Below, piece by piece: positions 54,919-62,830 of a DNA stretch of 64,000 bases. This stretch comes from Pseudomonas alcaligenes (GTDB lineage: Bacteria; Pseudomonadota; Gammaproteobacteria; Pseudomonadales; Pseudomonadaceae). Position 1 is the stretch's first letter. Each line of letters begins with the position of its first letter. The translations under genes were made by a program, and so were the position numbers. Below the pieces are notes generated by a model, which saw nothing but the letters and a program-made list of their open reading frames with translations, made no database searches and was not told the origin of the DNA. Location of the stretch: contig NZ_CP154874.1 in the NCBI RefSeq assembly GCF_041729615.1, positions 749,001 to 813,000 of the forward strand, given 5' to 3'.

Positions 54919-57477
54919 ATGAACAGCACAGACGCCTCCACTGACAAGCAACGACTGATCGTCGTCGGCAACGGCATGGTCGGCCACCACTGCGTCGAGC
55001 AACTGCTCGCGGGCGGCGCCCTGGCGCACTACCGTATCGAGGTGTTCGGCGAGGAGGCGCAGCGCGCCTACGACCGCGTGCATCTGTCCGAGTACTTCGG
55101 CGGCCGCGATGCCGAGTCCCTGGCCATGAGCGCCGCCTCCCTCTATGAAGCGGAAGGCCTGACCCTGCACCTGAGCAGCCAAGTGCTGGAGATCGACCGC
55201 GCCCGGCGCGAGGTGGTCACCGCCCAGGGCCGCTTCGGCTACGACAAGCTGGTGCTGGCCACCGGCTCCTACCCCTTCGTGCCGCCGATCGAAGGCGCCG
55301 AGGGCGACTCGCGCCTGGTCTACCGCACCCTGGACGACCTCGACGGCATCCGTGCCGCGGCCAAGGGCAAGCGCCGCGGCGTGGTGGTCGGCGGCGGCCT
55401 GCTCGGCCTGGAAGCGGCCAATGCGCTGAAGTCCCTGGGCCTGGAAGCCCATGTGGTGGAATTCGCCCCGCGCCTGATGCCGGTGCAGCTGGACGACTTC
55501 GGCGGCGCGGCGCTGAAGCAGCGCATCGAGGACCTGGGCGTCGGCGTGCACCTGTCCAAGGCCACCCAGAGCATCAGCGCCGGCAGCGAGTACCGCTACC
55601 GGATGAACTTCGCCGGCGATGACTTCCTGGAAACCGACCTGATCGTGTTCTCCGCCGGCATCCGCCCGCAGGACGCCCTGGCCCGCGCCTGCGGCCTGGA
55701 GCTGGGCCCGCGTGGCGGCATCGCCATCAACGACCAGTGCCTGACCAGCGACGAGCACATCTTCGCCATCGGCGAATGCGCGGCGTGGAACGGCAGCATC
55801 TTCGGCCTGGTCGCCCCCGGCTACCAGATGGCGCGCCTAGTGGCGGCGCAGCTGTGCGGCCAGGAGGGCCAGCCCTTCCTCGGCGCGGACATGTCGACCA
55901 AGCTCAAGCTGCTCGGCGTGGACGTCGGCTCCATCGGCGATGCCCACGGCGCCATGCCCGGTGCCAAGAGCTACCGCTACATCGACGAGGCCACGGCCAG
56001 CTACCGCCGTCTGGTCGTGTCCGCCGATGGCAAGCAGGTACTCGGCGCCGTGCTGGTCGGCGACAACAGCTACTACGACACCCTGCTGCAGTACGCGCAG
56101 AACGGCATCCAGCTGCCGGAAGATCCGGCCAGCCTGATCATGCCCGCCGGCGAAGGCGCCCCGGCGCTGGGCGCCGACGCCCTGCCGGACAGCGCCACCA
56201 TCTGCTCCTGCCACAACGTCAGCAAGGGCGCGATCTGCGCGGCCATCGACGGCGGCTGCAGCGACATCGCCGGGATCAAGGCCTGCACAAAGGCGGCCAC
56301 CGGCTGCGGCGGCTGCGCGGCGCTGCTCAAGCAGGTTGTCGAGCACGAGCTGACCGCCCGCGGCGTGGAAGTCGACAAGAGCCTGTGCGAACACTTCGCC
56401 TACACCCGCCAGGAGCTCTACCACTTCGTCCGCGTCGAAGGCATCGAGAGCTTCGAGGAACTGCTGGCCAAGCACGGCAAGGGCCACGTCGGCTGCGACA
56501 TCTGCAAGCCGGCGGTGGGCTCGATCCTCGCCTCCTGCTGGAACCAGCCGATCATGAACCCGTCGCTGGTGCCGCTGCAGGACACCAACGACACCTTCAT
56601 GGCCAACATGCAGAAGAACGGCACCTACTCGGTGGTGCCGCGCATCCCCGGCGGCGAGATCACCCCGGACGGGCTGATCGCCATCGGTGCGGTGGCGAAG
56701 AAGTACGACCTCTACACCAAGATCACCGGCGGTCAGCGCATCGACCTGTTCGGTGCTCAGCTGCACGAGCTGCCGGACATCTGGGGCGAACTGATCGCCG
56801 CCGGCTTCGAGACCGGCCACGCCTACGGCAAGTCCACCCGCACGGTGAAGAGCTGCGTCGGCAGCACCTGGTGCCGCTACGGCGTGCAGGACAGCGTGAA
56901 GATGGCCCTGGACATCGAGCACCGCTACAAGGGCCTGCGCTCGCCGCACAAGCTCAAGTTCGCCGTCTCTGGCTGCACCCGCGAGTGCGCCGAGGCGCAG
57001 AGCAAGGACATCGGCGTGATCGCCACCGAGAACGGCTGGAACCTCTACGTATGCGGCAACGGCGGCATGCGCCCGCGCCACGCCGAGCTGTTCGCCACCG
57101 ACCTGGATGACGCCACCCTGATCCGCTACATCGACCGCCTGCTGATGTTCTACATCCGCACCGCCGACAAGCTGCAGCGCACCTCGGTGTGGCGCGAGTC
57201 GCTGGAAGGCGGCCTGGACTACCTCAAGGCCGTGGTCATCGACGACAGCCTGGGCCTGGCCGCCGAGTTGGAGGCGCAGATGCAGCTGGTGGTCGACCGC
57301 TACGAATGCGAATGGGCCAACGCGCTCAAGGACGAGGAGAAGCTCAAGCGCTTCCGCACCTTCGTCAACGAGCACGGCGGCGATCCGGACATCCACTTCG
57401 TCCGCGAACGCGGCCAGCGCCGCCCGGCGCGCGAAGACGAACTGCAACTGATCCCCGTGACCGAGGAGGCCGTCTGA
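54919..57477 (+). CDS. nirB: Assimilatory nitrite reductase (NADH), large subunit
   Basis: 852-aa cytoplasmic enzyme reducing nitrite to ammonium. N-terminal FAD/NADH domain (VVGNGMVGHHCVEQLL, GGGLLGLEAANALKSLG), a BFD-like [2Fe-2S] domain with CSCHNVSKG and CTKAATGCGGC, then the nitrite/sulphite reductase part holding siroheme and [4Fe-4S] via SCVGSTWCRYG and SGCTRECAEAQSKD. Ends within the nirD start (TGATG). Confidence 0.97.
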   Translation: MNSTDASTDKQRLIVVGNGMVGHHCVEQLLAGGALAHYRIEVFGEEAQRAYDRVHLSEYFGGRDAESLAMSAASLYEAEGLTLHLSSQVLEIDRARREVVTAQGRFGYDKLVLATGSYPFVPPIEGAEGDSRLVYRTLDDLDGIRAAAKGKRRGVVVGGGLLGLEAANALKSLGLEAHVVEFAPRLMPVQLDDFGGAALKQRIEDLGVGVHLSKATQSISAGSEYRYRMNFAGDDFLETDLIVFSAGIRPQDALARACGLELGPRGGIAINDQCLTSDEHIFAIGECAAWNGSIFGLVAPGYQMARLVAAQLCGQEGQPFLGADMSTKLKLLGVDVGSIGDAHGAMPGAKSYRYIDEATASYRRLVVSADGKQVLGAVLVGDNSYYDTLLQYAQNGIQLPEDPASLIMPAGEGAPALGADALPDSATICSCHNVSKGAICAAIDGGCSDIAGIKACTKAATGCGGCAALLKQVVEHELTARGVEVDKSLCEHFAYTRQELYHFVRVEGIESFEELLAKHGKGHVGCDICKPAVGSILASCWNQPIMNPSLVPLQDTNDTFMANMQKNGTYSVVPRIPGGEITPDGLIAIGAVAKKYDLYTKITGGQRIDLFGAQLHELPDIWGELIAAGFETGHAYGKSTRTVKSCVGSTWCRYGVQDSVKMALDIEHRYKGLRSPHKLKFAVSGCTRECAEAQSKDIGVIATENGWNLYVCGNGGMRPRHAELFATDLDDATLIRYIDRLLMFYIRTADKLQRTSVWRESLEGGLDYLKAVVIDDSLGLAAELEAQMQLVVDRYECEWANALKDEEKLKRFRTFVNEHGGDPDIHFVRERGQRRPAREDELQLIPVTEEAV

Positions 57478-57827
57478 TGAACACCGCACTCAACCTCGAA
57501 GCCAGCTGGCAACCGCTGTGCAGCGCCGCCGACCTGGTGGCGGGCTCCGGCGTGGTCGCCCTGCTGGATGGCCAGCAGGTGGCCCTGTTCTACCTGCCGC
57601 AAACCGAGCAGCAGGTGTTCGCCATCGGCAACTGCGACCCCAAGTCCGGCGCCAACGTGATCGGCCGCGGCATCCTCGGTCACCTGCAGGGTGAGCTGGT
57701 GATCGCCTCGCCGCTGTACAAGCAGCACTACCGCCTGCGCGACGGCAGCTGCCTGGAGTACCCGGACCAGCAGCTGCCGGTTTGGCCGGCGCGGCTCAAC
57801 GGCGAGCAGGTGGAAATCTTCCGCTAA
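57477..57827 (+). CDS. nirD: Nitrite reductase (NADH) small subunit
   Basis: 116-aa Rieske-fold protein beginning MNTALNLEASWQPLCSA, with IGNCDPKSGANVIGRGILGH. The Rieske cluster ligands are missing, as in all NirD, so it has a structural role with NirB. ATG overlaps the nirB stop by one base. No nasA or cobA follows. Confidence 0.95.
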   Translation: MNTALNLEASWQPLCSAADLVAGSGVVALLDGQQVALFYLPQTEQQVFAIGNCDPKSGANVIGRGILGHLQGELVIASPLYKQHYRLRDGSCLEYPDQQLPVWPARLNGEQVEIFR

Positions 57828-57962
57828 CGGCCTTTGCTGCACAGGGTAACGGGGCGCAGTAGATGACTGCCCCCGACAAACCATCACGCCGCCACAGGGG
57901 TGGTCTTGTTCTCGTCGAAGGCGAACGCCTAACATCCGCCGACGCCCTCGACGAGCCCGCCC

Positions 57963-58964
57963 ATGCGCGAACGCACCATCGCCAGCCACTTCATCCGTGC
58001 CGCCCTGCGCGGCGCCGAGCGCCAGGGCCGCGACTGTGGCGGCCTGCTGCGCGAGGTCGGCATCCAGCCGGCACTGCTCGACGAGCCGCGCGCGCGCCTC
58101 GACCCGCAACAATTTTCGCAACTGATCCAGGGCCTGTGGGCGCTGCTCGACGACGAGTACATGGGCTTCGGCGCCATCCCCAGCAAGCGCGGCACCTTCG
58201 CCATGATGTGCCACGCCATCATCCACTGCCACAGCCTGGAAAAGGCCCTGGTACGCGGCATGCTGTTCTACGGCCTGTTCCCCGAGGCGCCGCGCGTGGC
58301 CCTGCAGCGCGAGGGCGAACGGGTGCGCCTGACCTTGGACAGCTCGGCCCTGTGGGACCCGGACCACTTCCTCACCGAGAGCCTGCTGGTGATCTGGCAC
58401 CGCCTCGGCAGCTGGCTGATCGGCCAGCGCATCCGCCTCGAAGAAGCCAGCTTCGCCTACCCCGAGCCGGCCCACAGCGGCGAGTACGACCTGCTGTTCC
58501 CCTGCCCACGGCGTTTCGAGGCGGGCAGCACCAGCCTGCTGTTCCACACCCGCTACCTGGGCATGCCGCTGCTGCAGGACGAGCGCACCCTCAAGCAGTT
58601 CCTCGAACACTCGCCGGCCGACCTGCTGGCCCGCCCCGACGGCGGCGACAGCCTGACCAGCCGCATCCGCCGCCTGCTCGGCCGCGACTGCGCGCACTGG
58701 CCGGACCTGGAAAGCGTCGCCGCGCAGCTGCACATCAGCCCGCAGACCCTGCGCCGCCACCTGCGCGAGGAAGGCAGCAGCTTCCAGGAGCTCAAGGACC
58801 ACCTGCGCCGCGACCTGGCCATCTACCACCTGGGCCGCGACGAACTGTCGATCAACGCCCTCGCCGAACAGCTCGGTTTCTCCGAGCCCTCGGCCTTCCA
58901 CCGCGCCTTCAAGAAATGGACCGGGCTCACCCCCGGCGCCTACCGCGCCCACCAGGACGGCTAG
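57963..58964 (+). CDS. AraC-family transcriptional regulator (arabinose-binding-like N terminus)
   Basis: 333 aa. N-terminal part (about 20-210) matches the Arabinose_bd regulator family (FGAIPSKRGTFAMMCHAIIHCHSLEKAL). C-terminal double HTH: SVAAQLHISPQTLRRHLREEG and SINALAEQLGFSEPSAFHRAFKKWTGLTPGAYR. Target genes are not visible; neighbours are nirD and an M23 peptidase, neither of the usual catabolic type. Confidence 0.9.
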   Translation: MRERTIASHFIRAALRGAERQGRDCGGLLREVGIQPALLDEPRARLDPQQFSQLIQGLWALLDDEYMGFGAIPSKRGTFAMMCHAIIHCHSLEKALVRGMLFYGLFPEAPRVALQREGERVRLTLDSSALWDPDHFLTESLLVIWHRLGSWLIGQRIRLEEASFAYPEPAHSGEYDLLFPCPRRFEAGSTSLLFHTRYLGMPLLQDERTLKQFLEHSPADLLARPDGGDSLTSRIRRLLGRDCAHWPDLESVAAQLHISPQTLRRHLREEGSSFQELKDHLRRDLAIYHLGRDELSINALAEQLGFSEPSAFHRAFKKWTGLTPGAYRAHQDG

Positions 58965-59001
58965 CCGCACGCCCCAACACCCGCCGCAAGGACGCGCCTC
59001 C

Positions 59002-59535
59002 ATGAACCTGAAGAAACTCCGCAAACGTCACCTGCTGCTCGGCCTCGCGCTGGCCTGGCTGCTGGCCCCGGAATGGCCAAAAATCCCCGTGCAGGGTGCC
59101 AGCGCCCGCGACTGGCACCCACAGAGCTTCTGGTTCGAGCCCTGGGGCCGCTCCGGCACGCACAAGGGCATCGACATCTTCGCCGCCACCGGCACTCCGC
59201 TCGTCGCCCCCAGCTACGGCCTGGTGCTGTTTCGCGGCGAAATCCAGATGGGCGGCAAGGTCATGCTGATGCTCGGCCCGAAGTGGCGCCTGCACTACTT
59301 CGCCCACCTCGACAGCTACAGCGCCCTGCCCGGCCAACCGGTGCGACCCGGCAGCCTACTCGGCACAGTCGGCAGCACCGGCAACGCCCAAGGCAAGCCA
59401 CCCCATCTGCACTACTCGGTCGTCACCCTGTTGCCCTATCCCTGGCGCTGGGACGACAGCAGCCAGGGCTGGAAGAAAATCTTCTACCTGGACCCGAGCG
59501 CGATACTGGGCGCCCCCCCGATGGACAGCCGCTAG
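59002..59535 (+). CDS. M23-family metallopeptidase
   Basis: 177 aa with an N-terminal TM/signal anchor (HLLLGLALAWLLAPEWP). LytM-type Zn site: HKGID (His and Asp ligands), and PPHLHYSVV. Likely a periplasmic peptidoglycan endopeptidase or its regulator. The last host-type gene before the cassette array. Confidence 0.9.
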   Translation: MNLKKLRKRHLLLGLALAWLLAPEWPKIPVQGASARDWHPQSFWFEPWGRSGTHKGIDIFAATGTPLVAPSYGLVLFRGEIQMGGKVMLMLGPKWRLHYFAHLDSYSALPGQPVRPGSLLGTVGSTGNAQGKPPHLHYSVVTLLPYPWRWDDSSQGWKKIFYLDPSAILGAPPMDSR

Positions 59536-59668
59536 GCGAGCCAGTAGCGTCGCAGATGAAACAGATATCGGCCCTGCCCCGCAGCCTGTCTTTTTCCAAT
59601 CGGCAAAGCCGTCGTGTTTGCCGTAGCAGCCACAAGGGAAAACAGGGGCTTAGCCAAGGGCAAGGAAT

Positions 59669-59729
59669 GTTATGCGACACAAGTGGCGGAAAAAATTACG
59701 CCATTTGTGTCGTCTACTTATAGTTAGGT
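59669..59729 (+). other. Possible attI- or attC-like left boundary of the cassette array
   Basis: 13-bp hairpin GACACAAGTGGCG / CGCCATTTGTGTC (one G-T pair, 10-base loop) followed by a core-site sequence GTTAGGT (59723-59729; fits GTTRRRY). No matching RYYYAAC on the left and no extrahelical base, so it is not a regular attC. The first cassette would begin at 59724. Confidence 0.35.
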
Positions 59730-59734
59730 TACCA

Positions 59735-60475
59735 ATGAATATCGAGCAAGAATTAGATTGGGTAAAACAATCAAAGAACATTGATTGCCTTGATCTTGAA
59801 GTGTGCTTTCAGTTGCACGATAACTTTTATATTGGCGATCCAAATAGCCATGAGCAATTCCAAGACGAGAAATATCGTGAGACTGTCAAACTACCTCCCT
59901 TTGAACGCGTTGTTCCAATGATGGCAAGAACAAGTGAAGCCATTGGACACACGAATGAACTCGCCTCTTACTACAAAAATCTCATTGAGAAATCGGTAGG
60001 TCGAAACAAGCCATTCAACGAGATAAGGCAGTATTTTTGGTTGCGACTTTGGCTCTGGAATACGGAAGAGGATGTACATGTTTCCTTTCCATGGTATGAC
60101 AGCCTATCTGAAATGCAGCAGCTTTTTTCATGGTTAAAGGGCAACCCTGAAGAGCCATATATAGATATGGATCAGGGATGGCAAATAGAGGCCGTTCGCA
60201 TTGGAGAGAATGTTCATATAAGACAATCCGATCCTGACTGCGATGAAGAATATGCAAACGTATCTGTCCCGTTTGAGGTATTTTTTAATAAAGCAAACGA
60301 AGTAGAGAATAGAGCACAGCAAATAATCACTAATCTATCAAAAGAGCTTGGTGTTGATGTATGGTCAAAATATCTCCAAGATGCCAGATTTGGTACCGAG
60401 AAATGGCAACCTAACAAAAAAATCAACCGGACAAAAAAAGCCGATGGCTTTTTTAGCCGGTTATTTAAGCGTTAG
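59735..60475 (+). CDS. Cassette-encoded protein of unknown function (cassette 1)
   Basis: 246 aa, acidic, from MNIEQELDWVKQSK. Base composition is far more AT-rich than the host genes. Central part Trp-rich (YFWLRLWLWNTEEDVHVSFPWYD). No family recognised; could be an immunity- or defence-type protein but nothing shows it. The start at 59735 follows AGG of the core site GTTAGGT by 6 bases; the upstream in-frame ATG at 59672 lies outside the cassette. The C-terminal 22 residues and stop codon are encoded by its attC. Confidence 0.7.
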   Translation: MNIEQELDWVKQSKNIDCLDLEVCFQLHDNFYIGDPNSHEQFQDEKYRETVKLPPFERVVPMMARTSEAIGHTNELASYYKNLIEKSVGRNKPFNEIRQYFWLRLWLWNTEEDVHVSFPWYDSLSEMQQLFSWLKGNPEEPYIDMDQGWQIEAVRIGENVHIRQSDPDCDEEYANVSVPFEVFFNKANEVENRAQQIITNLSKELGVDVWSKYLQDARFGTEKWQPNKKINRTKKADGFFSRLFKR

Positions 60476-60477
60476 AA
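60409..60477 (+). repeat. attC site 1 (69 bp)
   Basis: R'' ACCTAAC and R' GTTAGAA. Between them AAATCAACCGG pairs with CCGGTTATTT, leaving one unpaired C (extrahelical base), then a long A/T-rich hairpin. Different family from the other three. Confidence 0.8.
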
Positions 60478-60483
60478 ACCATC

Positions 60484-60876
60484 ATGGACAACTGGTACAG
60501 CACAATCGAATACCAAATCCATATCACCGAAAAACTAGAGGCGCTTGGAGAAACAAAGTACAACCGCGAGGCTTATGAGTTCGCGCTTGAGGCATACCAG
60601 TGTGCACCTGAATATCATGAAAACATTCCCGCGCCGCCTGCTAATCTTGGGCTCACCTACCATGTAAGCGCCTTCAATTTTGCACACTGCTATGTCCTTC
60701 ACGCCAAGGAAGTATTTGAAGCTCCCAAAGAAACACTGAGCTCTTGGGGCATATCTTCATCAATGGATATTGGTGAAATTGTTTATGGCTTAGTCCGCAT
60801 TGGCTTGCTGGACCAAGGCCCCGAAGACAAAAAAGAGCAGTTTGAAGGCTTATTTTTAATCAACGATGTGCTGTGA
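60484..60876 (+). CDS. Minf_1886-like cassette protein (cassette 2)
   Basis: 130-aa small cytosolic protein. YNREAYEFALEA (26-37), YHVSAFNFAHCYVLHAKEVFE (about 59-79) and SSWGISSSMDIGEIVYGLVRIGLLD (86-110) resemble the Minf_1886 domain family, which has no known function. AT-rich. Starts 13 bases after the core site at 60471. Confidence 0.6.
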   Translation: MDNWYSTIEYQIHITEKLEALGETKYNREAYEFALEAYQCAPEYHENIPAPPANLGLTYHVSAFNFAHCYVLHAKEVFEAPKETLSSWGISSSMDIGEIVYGLVRIGLLDQGPEDKKEQFEGLFLINDVL

Positions 60877-60880
60877 TGCC

Positions 60881-60957
60881 TTCTAACTACCGGTTCAAGC
60901 CGCTCGCTTCGCTCACTCGGGACCGGCTAAAGCCGGCCCCTTAACCAAACGTTAGGC
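60881..60957 (+). repeat. attC site 2 (77 bp)
   Basis: R'' TTCTAAC, R' GTTAGGC. Stem arms GGTT-C-AAG and CTTAACC leave the extrahelical C; the terminal part carries CCGGC/GCCGG and GCTCGCTTCGCTC repeats. Long form typical of Pseudomonas chromosomal integrons. Confidence 0.93.
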
Positions 60958-60963
60958 ACTCCG

Positions 60964-61491
60964 ATGACAGTACCAGCAGCCCGTGAGAATCTAATCGAGG
61001 CGCTTTTGCGAGCAGACGAATTGTCTCGTAATGCACGAGCGGAGCGAATTGAGTGGCTAGCTCAACATATTTCAAATACTGGAGCGATAACAGGTGAGAT
61101 CACCGTCCTCCACATGATGGAAGAAGCAAGACTTTGCTTTATTTCCGGCCATTTCATTGGCGCATTACTTCTTGCCACTTCTTTCATAGAACAAACCCTT
61201 AGCGAAGAGCTTGAAAGTTTCGCATCAGCACAAGAACGACGGACTTTAGAGCTAATGATCAAGTCCGCACGCAATCATCTGCCACTGCCAAGTGATCTGT
61301 TGGATCGCACTGACCACCTCAGGGAACTACGTAATCCTTTTACGCACCGCAAGGCCCATGACCACCCTCATTCATTTGGTGCAAGGTTCTTAGCAGGCAA
61401 GGCACACCCCGTCTCAATTCTTGAGGAGGATGCAAAGCTGGCTATGGCAGTTATGTATGAGTGGTTTCAACGCACGCTGCGGAGCGCCTAA
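60964..61491 (+). CDS. HEPN-like protein with RNxxxH motif (cassette 3)
   Basis: 175 aa, all-helical in appearance. FISGHFIGALLLATSFIEQTL (59-79) is a HEPN-like helix and RNPFTH (123-128, in LRELRNPFTHRK) gives the RNxxxH element of HEPN ribonucleases. Such proteins act in toxin-antitoxin and anti-phage systems or as RNA-binding helpers. There is no antitoxin or MNT partner next to it. The stop TAA is part of attC R''. Confidence 0.6.
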   Translation: MTVPAARENLIEALLRADELSRNARAERIEWLAQHISNTGAITGEITVLHMMEEARLCFISGHFIGALLLATSFIEQTLSEELESFASAQERRTLELMIKSARNHLPLPSDLLDRTDHLRELRNPFTHRKAHDHPHSFGARFLAGKAHPVSILEEDAKLAMAVMYEWFQRTLRSA

Positions 61492-61562
61492 CAACTGGTT
61501 CAAGTCGCTCGCTTCGCTCACTCGGGACCGGCTAAAGCCGGCCCCTTAACCAAACGTCAGGG
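61486..61562 (+). repeat. attC site 3 (77 bp), degenerate R'
   Basis: R'' GCCTAAC matches; R' reads GTCAGGG rather than GTTRRRY, which should weaken recombination. Inner part nearly identical to site 2. Confidence 0.88.
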
Positions 61563-61573
61563 AAAACATTAAA

Positions 61574-61939
61574 TTGCACCGCGCAGCTTCAATCCTACTC
61601 CTCGCATTACCTCTCTGCGCCATCTCAGCCGAAAAGCGCTGTGGCTGGCTAGAAAATCCCACACCAGCAAACCTATGGCTAATTGATAGCGACTCTGAGT
61701 GGACGATATCAACACAAGGTCGAGGTTTTATAGACGAAGCCTCAATGGACAAAATCCCAACAATTGACCAAAAGGAATTTGTCCGTACAAATGGAAATTA
61801 CGGCTTCTCATGCGTCTGTCTTAACGTCAAAACCAACAAAAAACGCTCAGAAATATTAGAAATTTACGGCGGGGAGCAACTGCTATTAAAGCAATGCTTA
61901 GAGGACTCGAAAATTAACAAAAAAACACCTCTGCGCTGA
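61574..61939 (+). CDS. DUF4087-like exported protein (cassette 4)
   Basis: 121 aa from a TTG codon at 61574, with signal peptide LLLALPLCAISA. The mature part RCGWLENPTPANLWLIDSD, EWTISTQG and FVRTNGNYGFSCVC follow the DUF4087 pattern of small secreted cysteine proteins with unknown role. No ATG is available before the signal peptide, so TTG is the best start; SD weak. Confidence 0.65.
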   Translation: MHRAASILLLALPLCAISAEKRCGWLENPTPANLWLIDSDSEWTISTQGRGFIDEASMDKIPTIDQKEFVRTNGNYGFSCVCLNVKTNKKRSEILEIYGGEQLLLKQCLEDSKINKKTPLR

Positions 61940-61943
61940 AGTT

Positions 61944-62020
61944 CCCTAACAAATGATTCAAGTCGTTCGCTTTGCTCACTCGGGACCGGCTAAAGCCGGC
62001 CCCTTAACCAAACGTTAGAC
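61944..62020 (+). repeat. attC site 4 (77 bp), last in the array
   Basis: R'' CCCTAAC, R' GTTAGAC. Inner part as sites 2 and 3 with a few changes (GATT, GTTCGCTTTG). Host-like GC-rich sequence resumes within about 30 bases after it. Confidence 0.92.
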
Positions 62021-62149
62021 GCAAGAGCAATATCGTTTTCCAGCATCGAACCAAGGAATAAACCCCTCGACTCGTCGCGGCACGCGCTCCCCACCTTCGC
62101 CTCTGCCAACGCCTAATCTCCATCGAGAGCCACCGCCCCGGAGTCGCCC

Positions 62150-62557
62150 ATGTCACCCTCACTGCTCGCGCTGCTCGGCTTCATCACCTGGACCCTGCTG
62201 CTCCTGCTGCTGATGGAGGCCATCCGTTCCCAACTGGTGCTGAGCGGCAAGGTCGCCGCCAACGGCTTCAATCCCGAGAACTCCAACCTGTCGCCCTTCA
62301 TGCAGCGGCTCGCCCGGGCCCATGCGAACTGCCTGGAGGGGCTGCCCGTCTTCGGCGGCCTGCTGCTACTCGCGGTGGTGGCCGGCCAGGCCGTAGTCAC
62401 CGACCCGCTCGCCTATGGGTTGCTGGCAGCCCGTATCGTGCAGTCCGTCATCCACCTCGCCTCCCTTTCGGCGGCGGCCGTCACCGCGCGCTTCGCGGCG
62501 TTCGGCGTGCAGCTCGGCATTGCCCTGTACTGGGCGGTCGCGCTGTTGCTGGCCTAG
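62150..62557 (+). CDS. MAPEG family membrane protein
   Basis: 135 aa with four TM helices. The family motif RAHANCLEGLPVFGGLLLLAV and RIVQSVIHLASL are present. Members include glutathione-dependent membrane enzymes; the bacterial role is uncertain. First host gene after the array. Confidence 0.88.
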   Translation: MSPSLLALLGFITWTLLLLLLMEAIRSQLVLSGKVAANGFNPENSNLSPFMQRLARAHANCLEGLPVFGGLLLLAVVAGQAVVTDPLAYGLLAARIVQSVIHLASLSAAAVTARFAAFGVQLGIALYWAVALLLA

Positions 62558-62559
62558 GG

Positions 62560-62805
62560 ATGATCACGGCAGTGCGCATCCTGGCGACCCTGCTCGGCTA
62601 TCTCCTGGCCCTGGTGCTGGTGGCGGCGCTCGCCCTGTTCGGCGTACTGGTGCTGGCCGGGCCGCACGCCGGTATTTTGCCCGGCTGGCTCGAGCCCGCG
62701 GTTCTGGTGCTGGGCTGGCTGGCAGTGCTGCTCTTGCCGCTGTGGCTTGCCCGATGGATCTGGCGCGGCCTGGGTGGAACCAGGCGCGGCAGGACTCCAC
62801 GATAA
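62560..62805 (+). CDS. Small two-helix membrane protein, unknown
   Basis: 81 aa, with two hydrophobic helices (about 7-32 and 46-65) and a basic tail. It starts 2 bases after the MAPEG stop. No family recognised. Confidence 0.6.
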   Translation: MITAVRILATLLGYLLALVLVAALALFGVLVLAGPHAGILPGWLEPAVLVLGWLAVLLLPLWLARWIWRGLGGTRRGRTPR

Positions 62806-62830
62806 GCGTGGTACGCCAGAGGGACAGATG

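Larger units (their letters stand above)
59724..62014 (+). mobile_element. Integron gene cassette array without integrase (CALIN type)
   Basis: Four co-oriented AT-rich genes, each followed by an attC site (69, 77, 77 and 77 bp). The last three attC share most of their sequence. The integrase gene is absent from the window on both sides (55-59.7 and 62-64 kb), so this is a cluster of attC sites lacking an integrase, or the distal end of an array. Confidence 0.88.
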
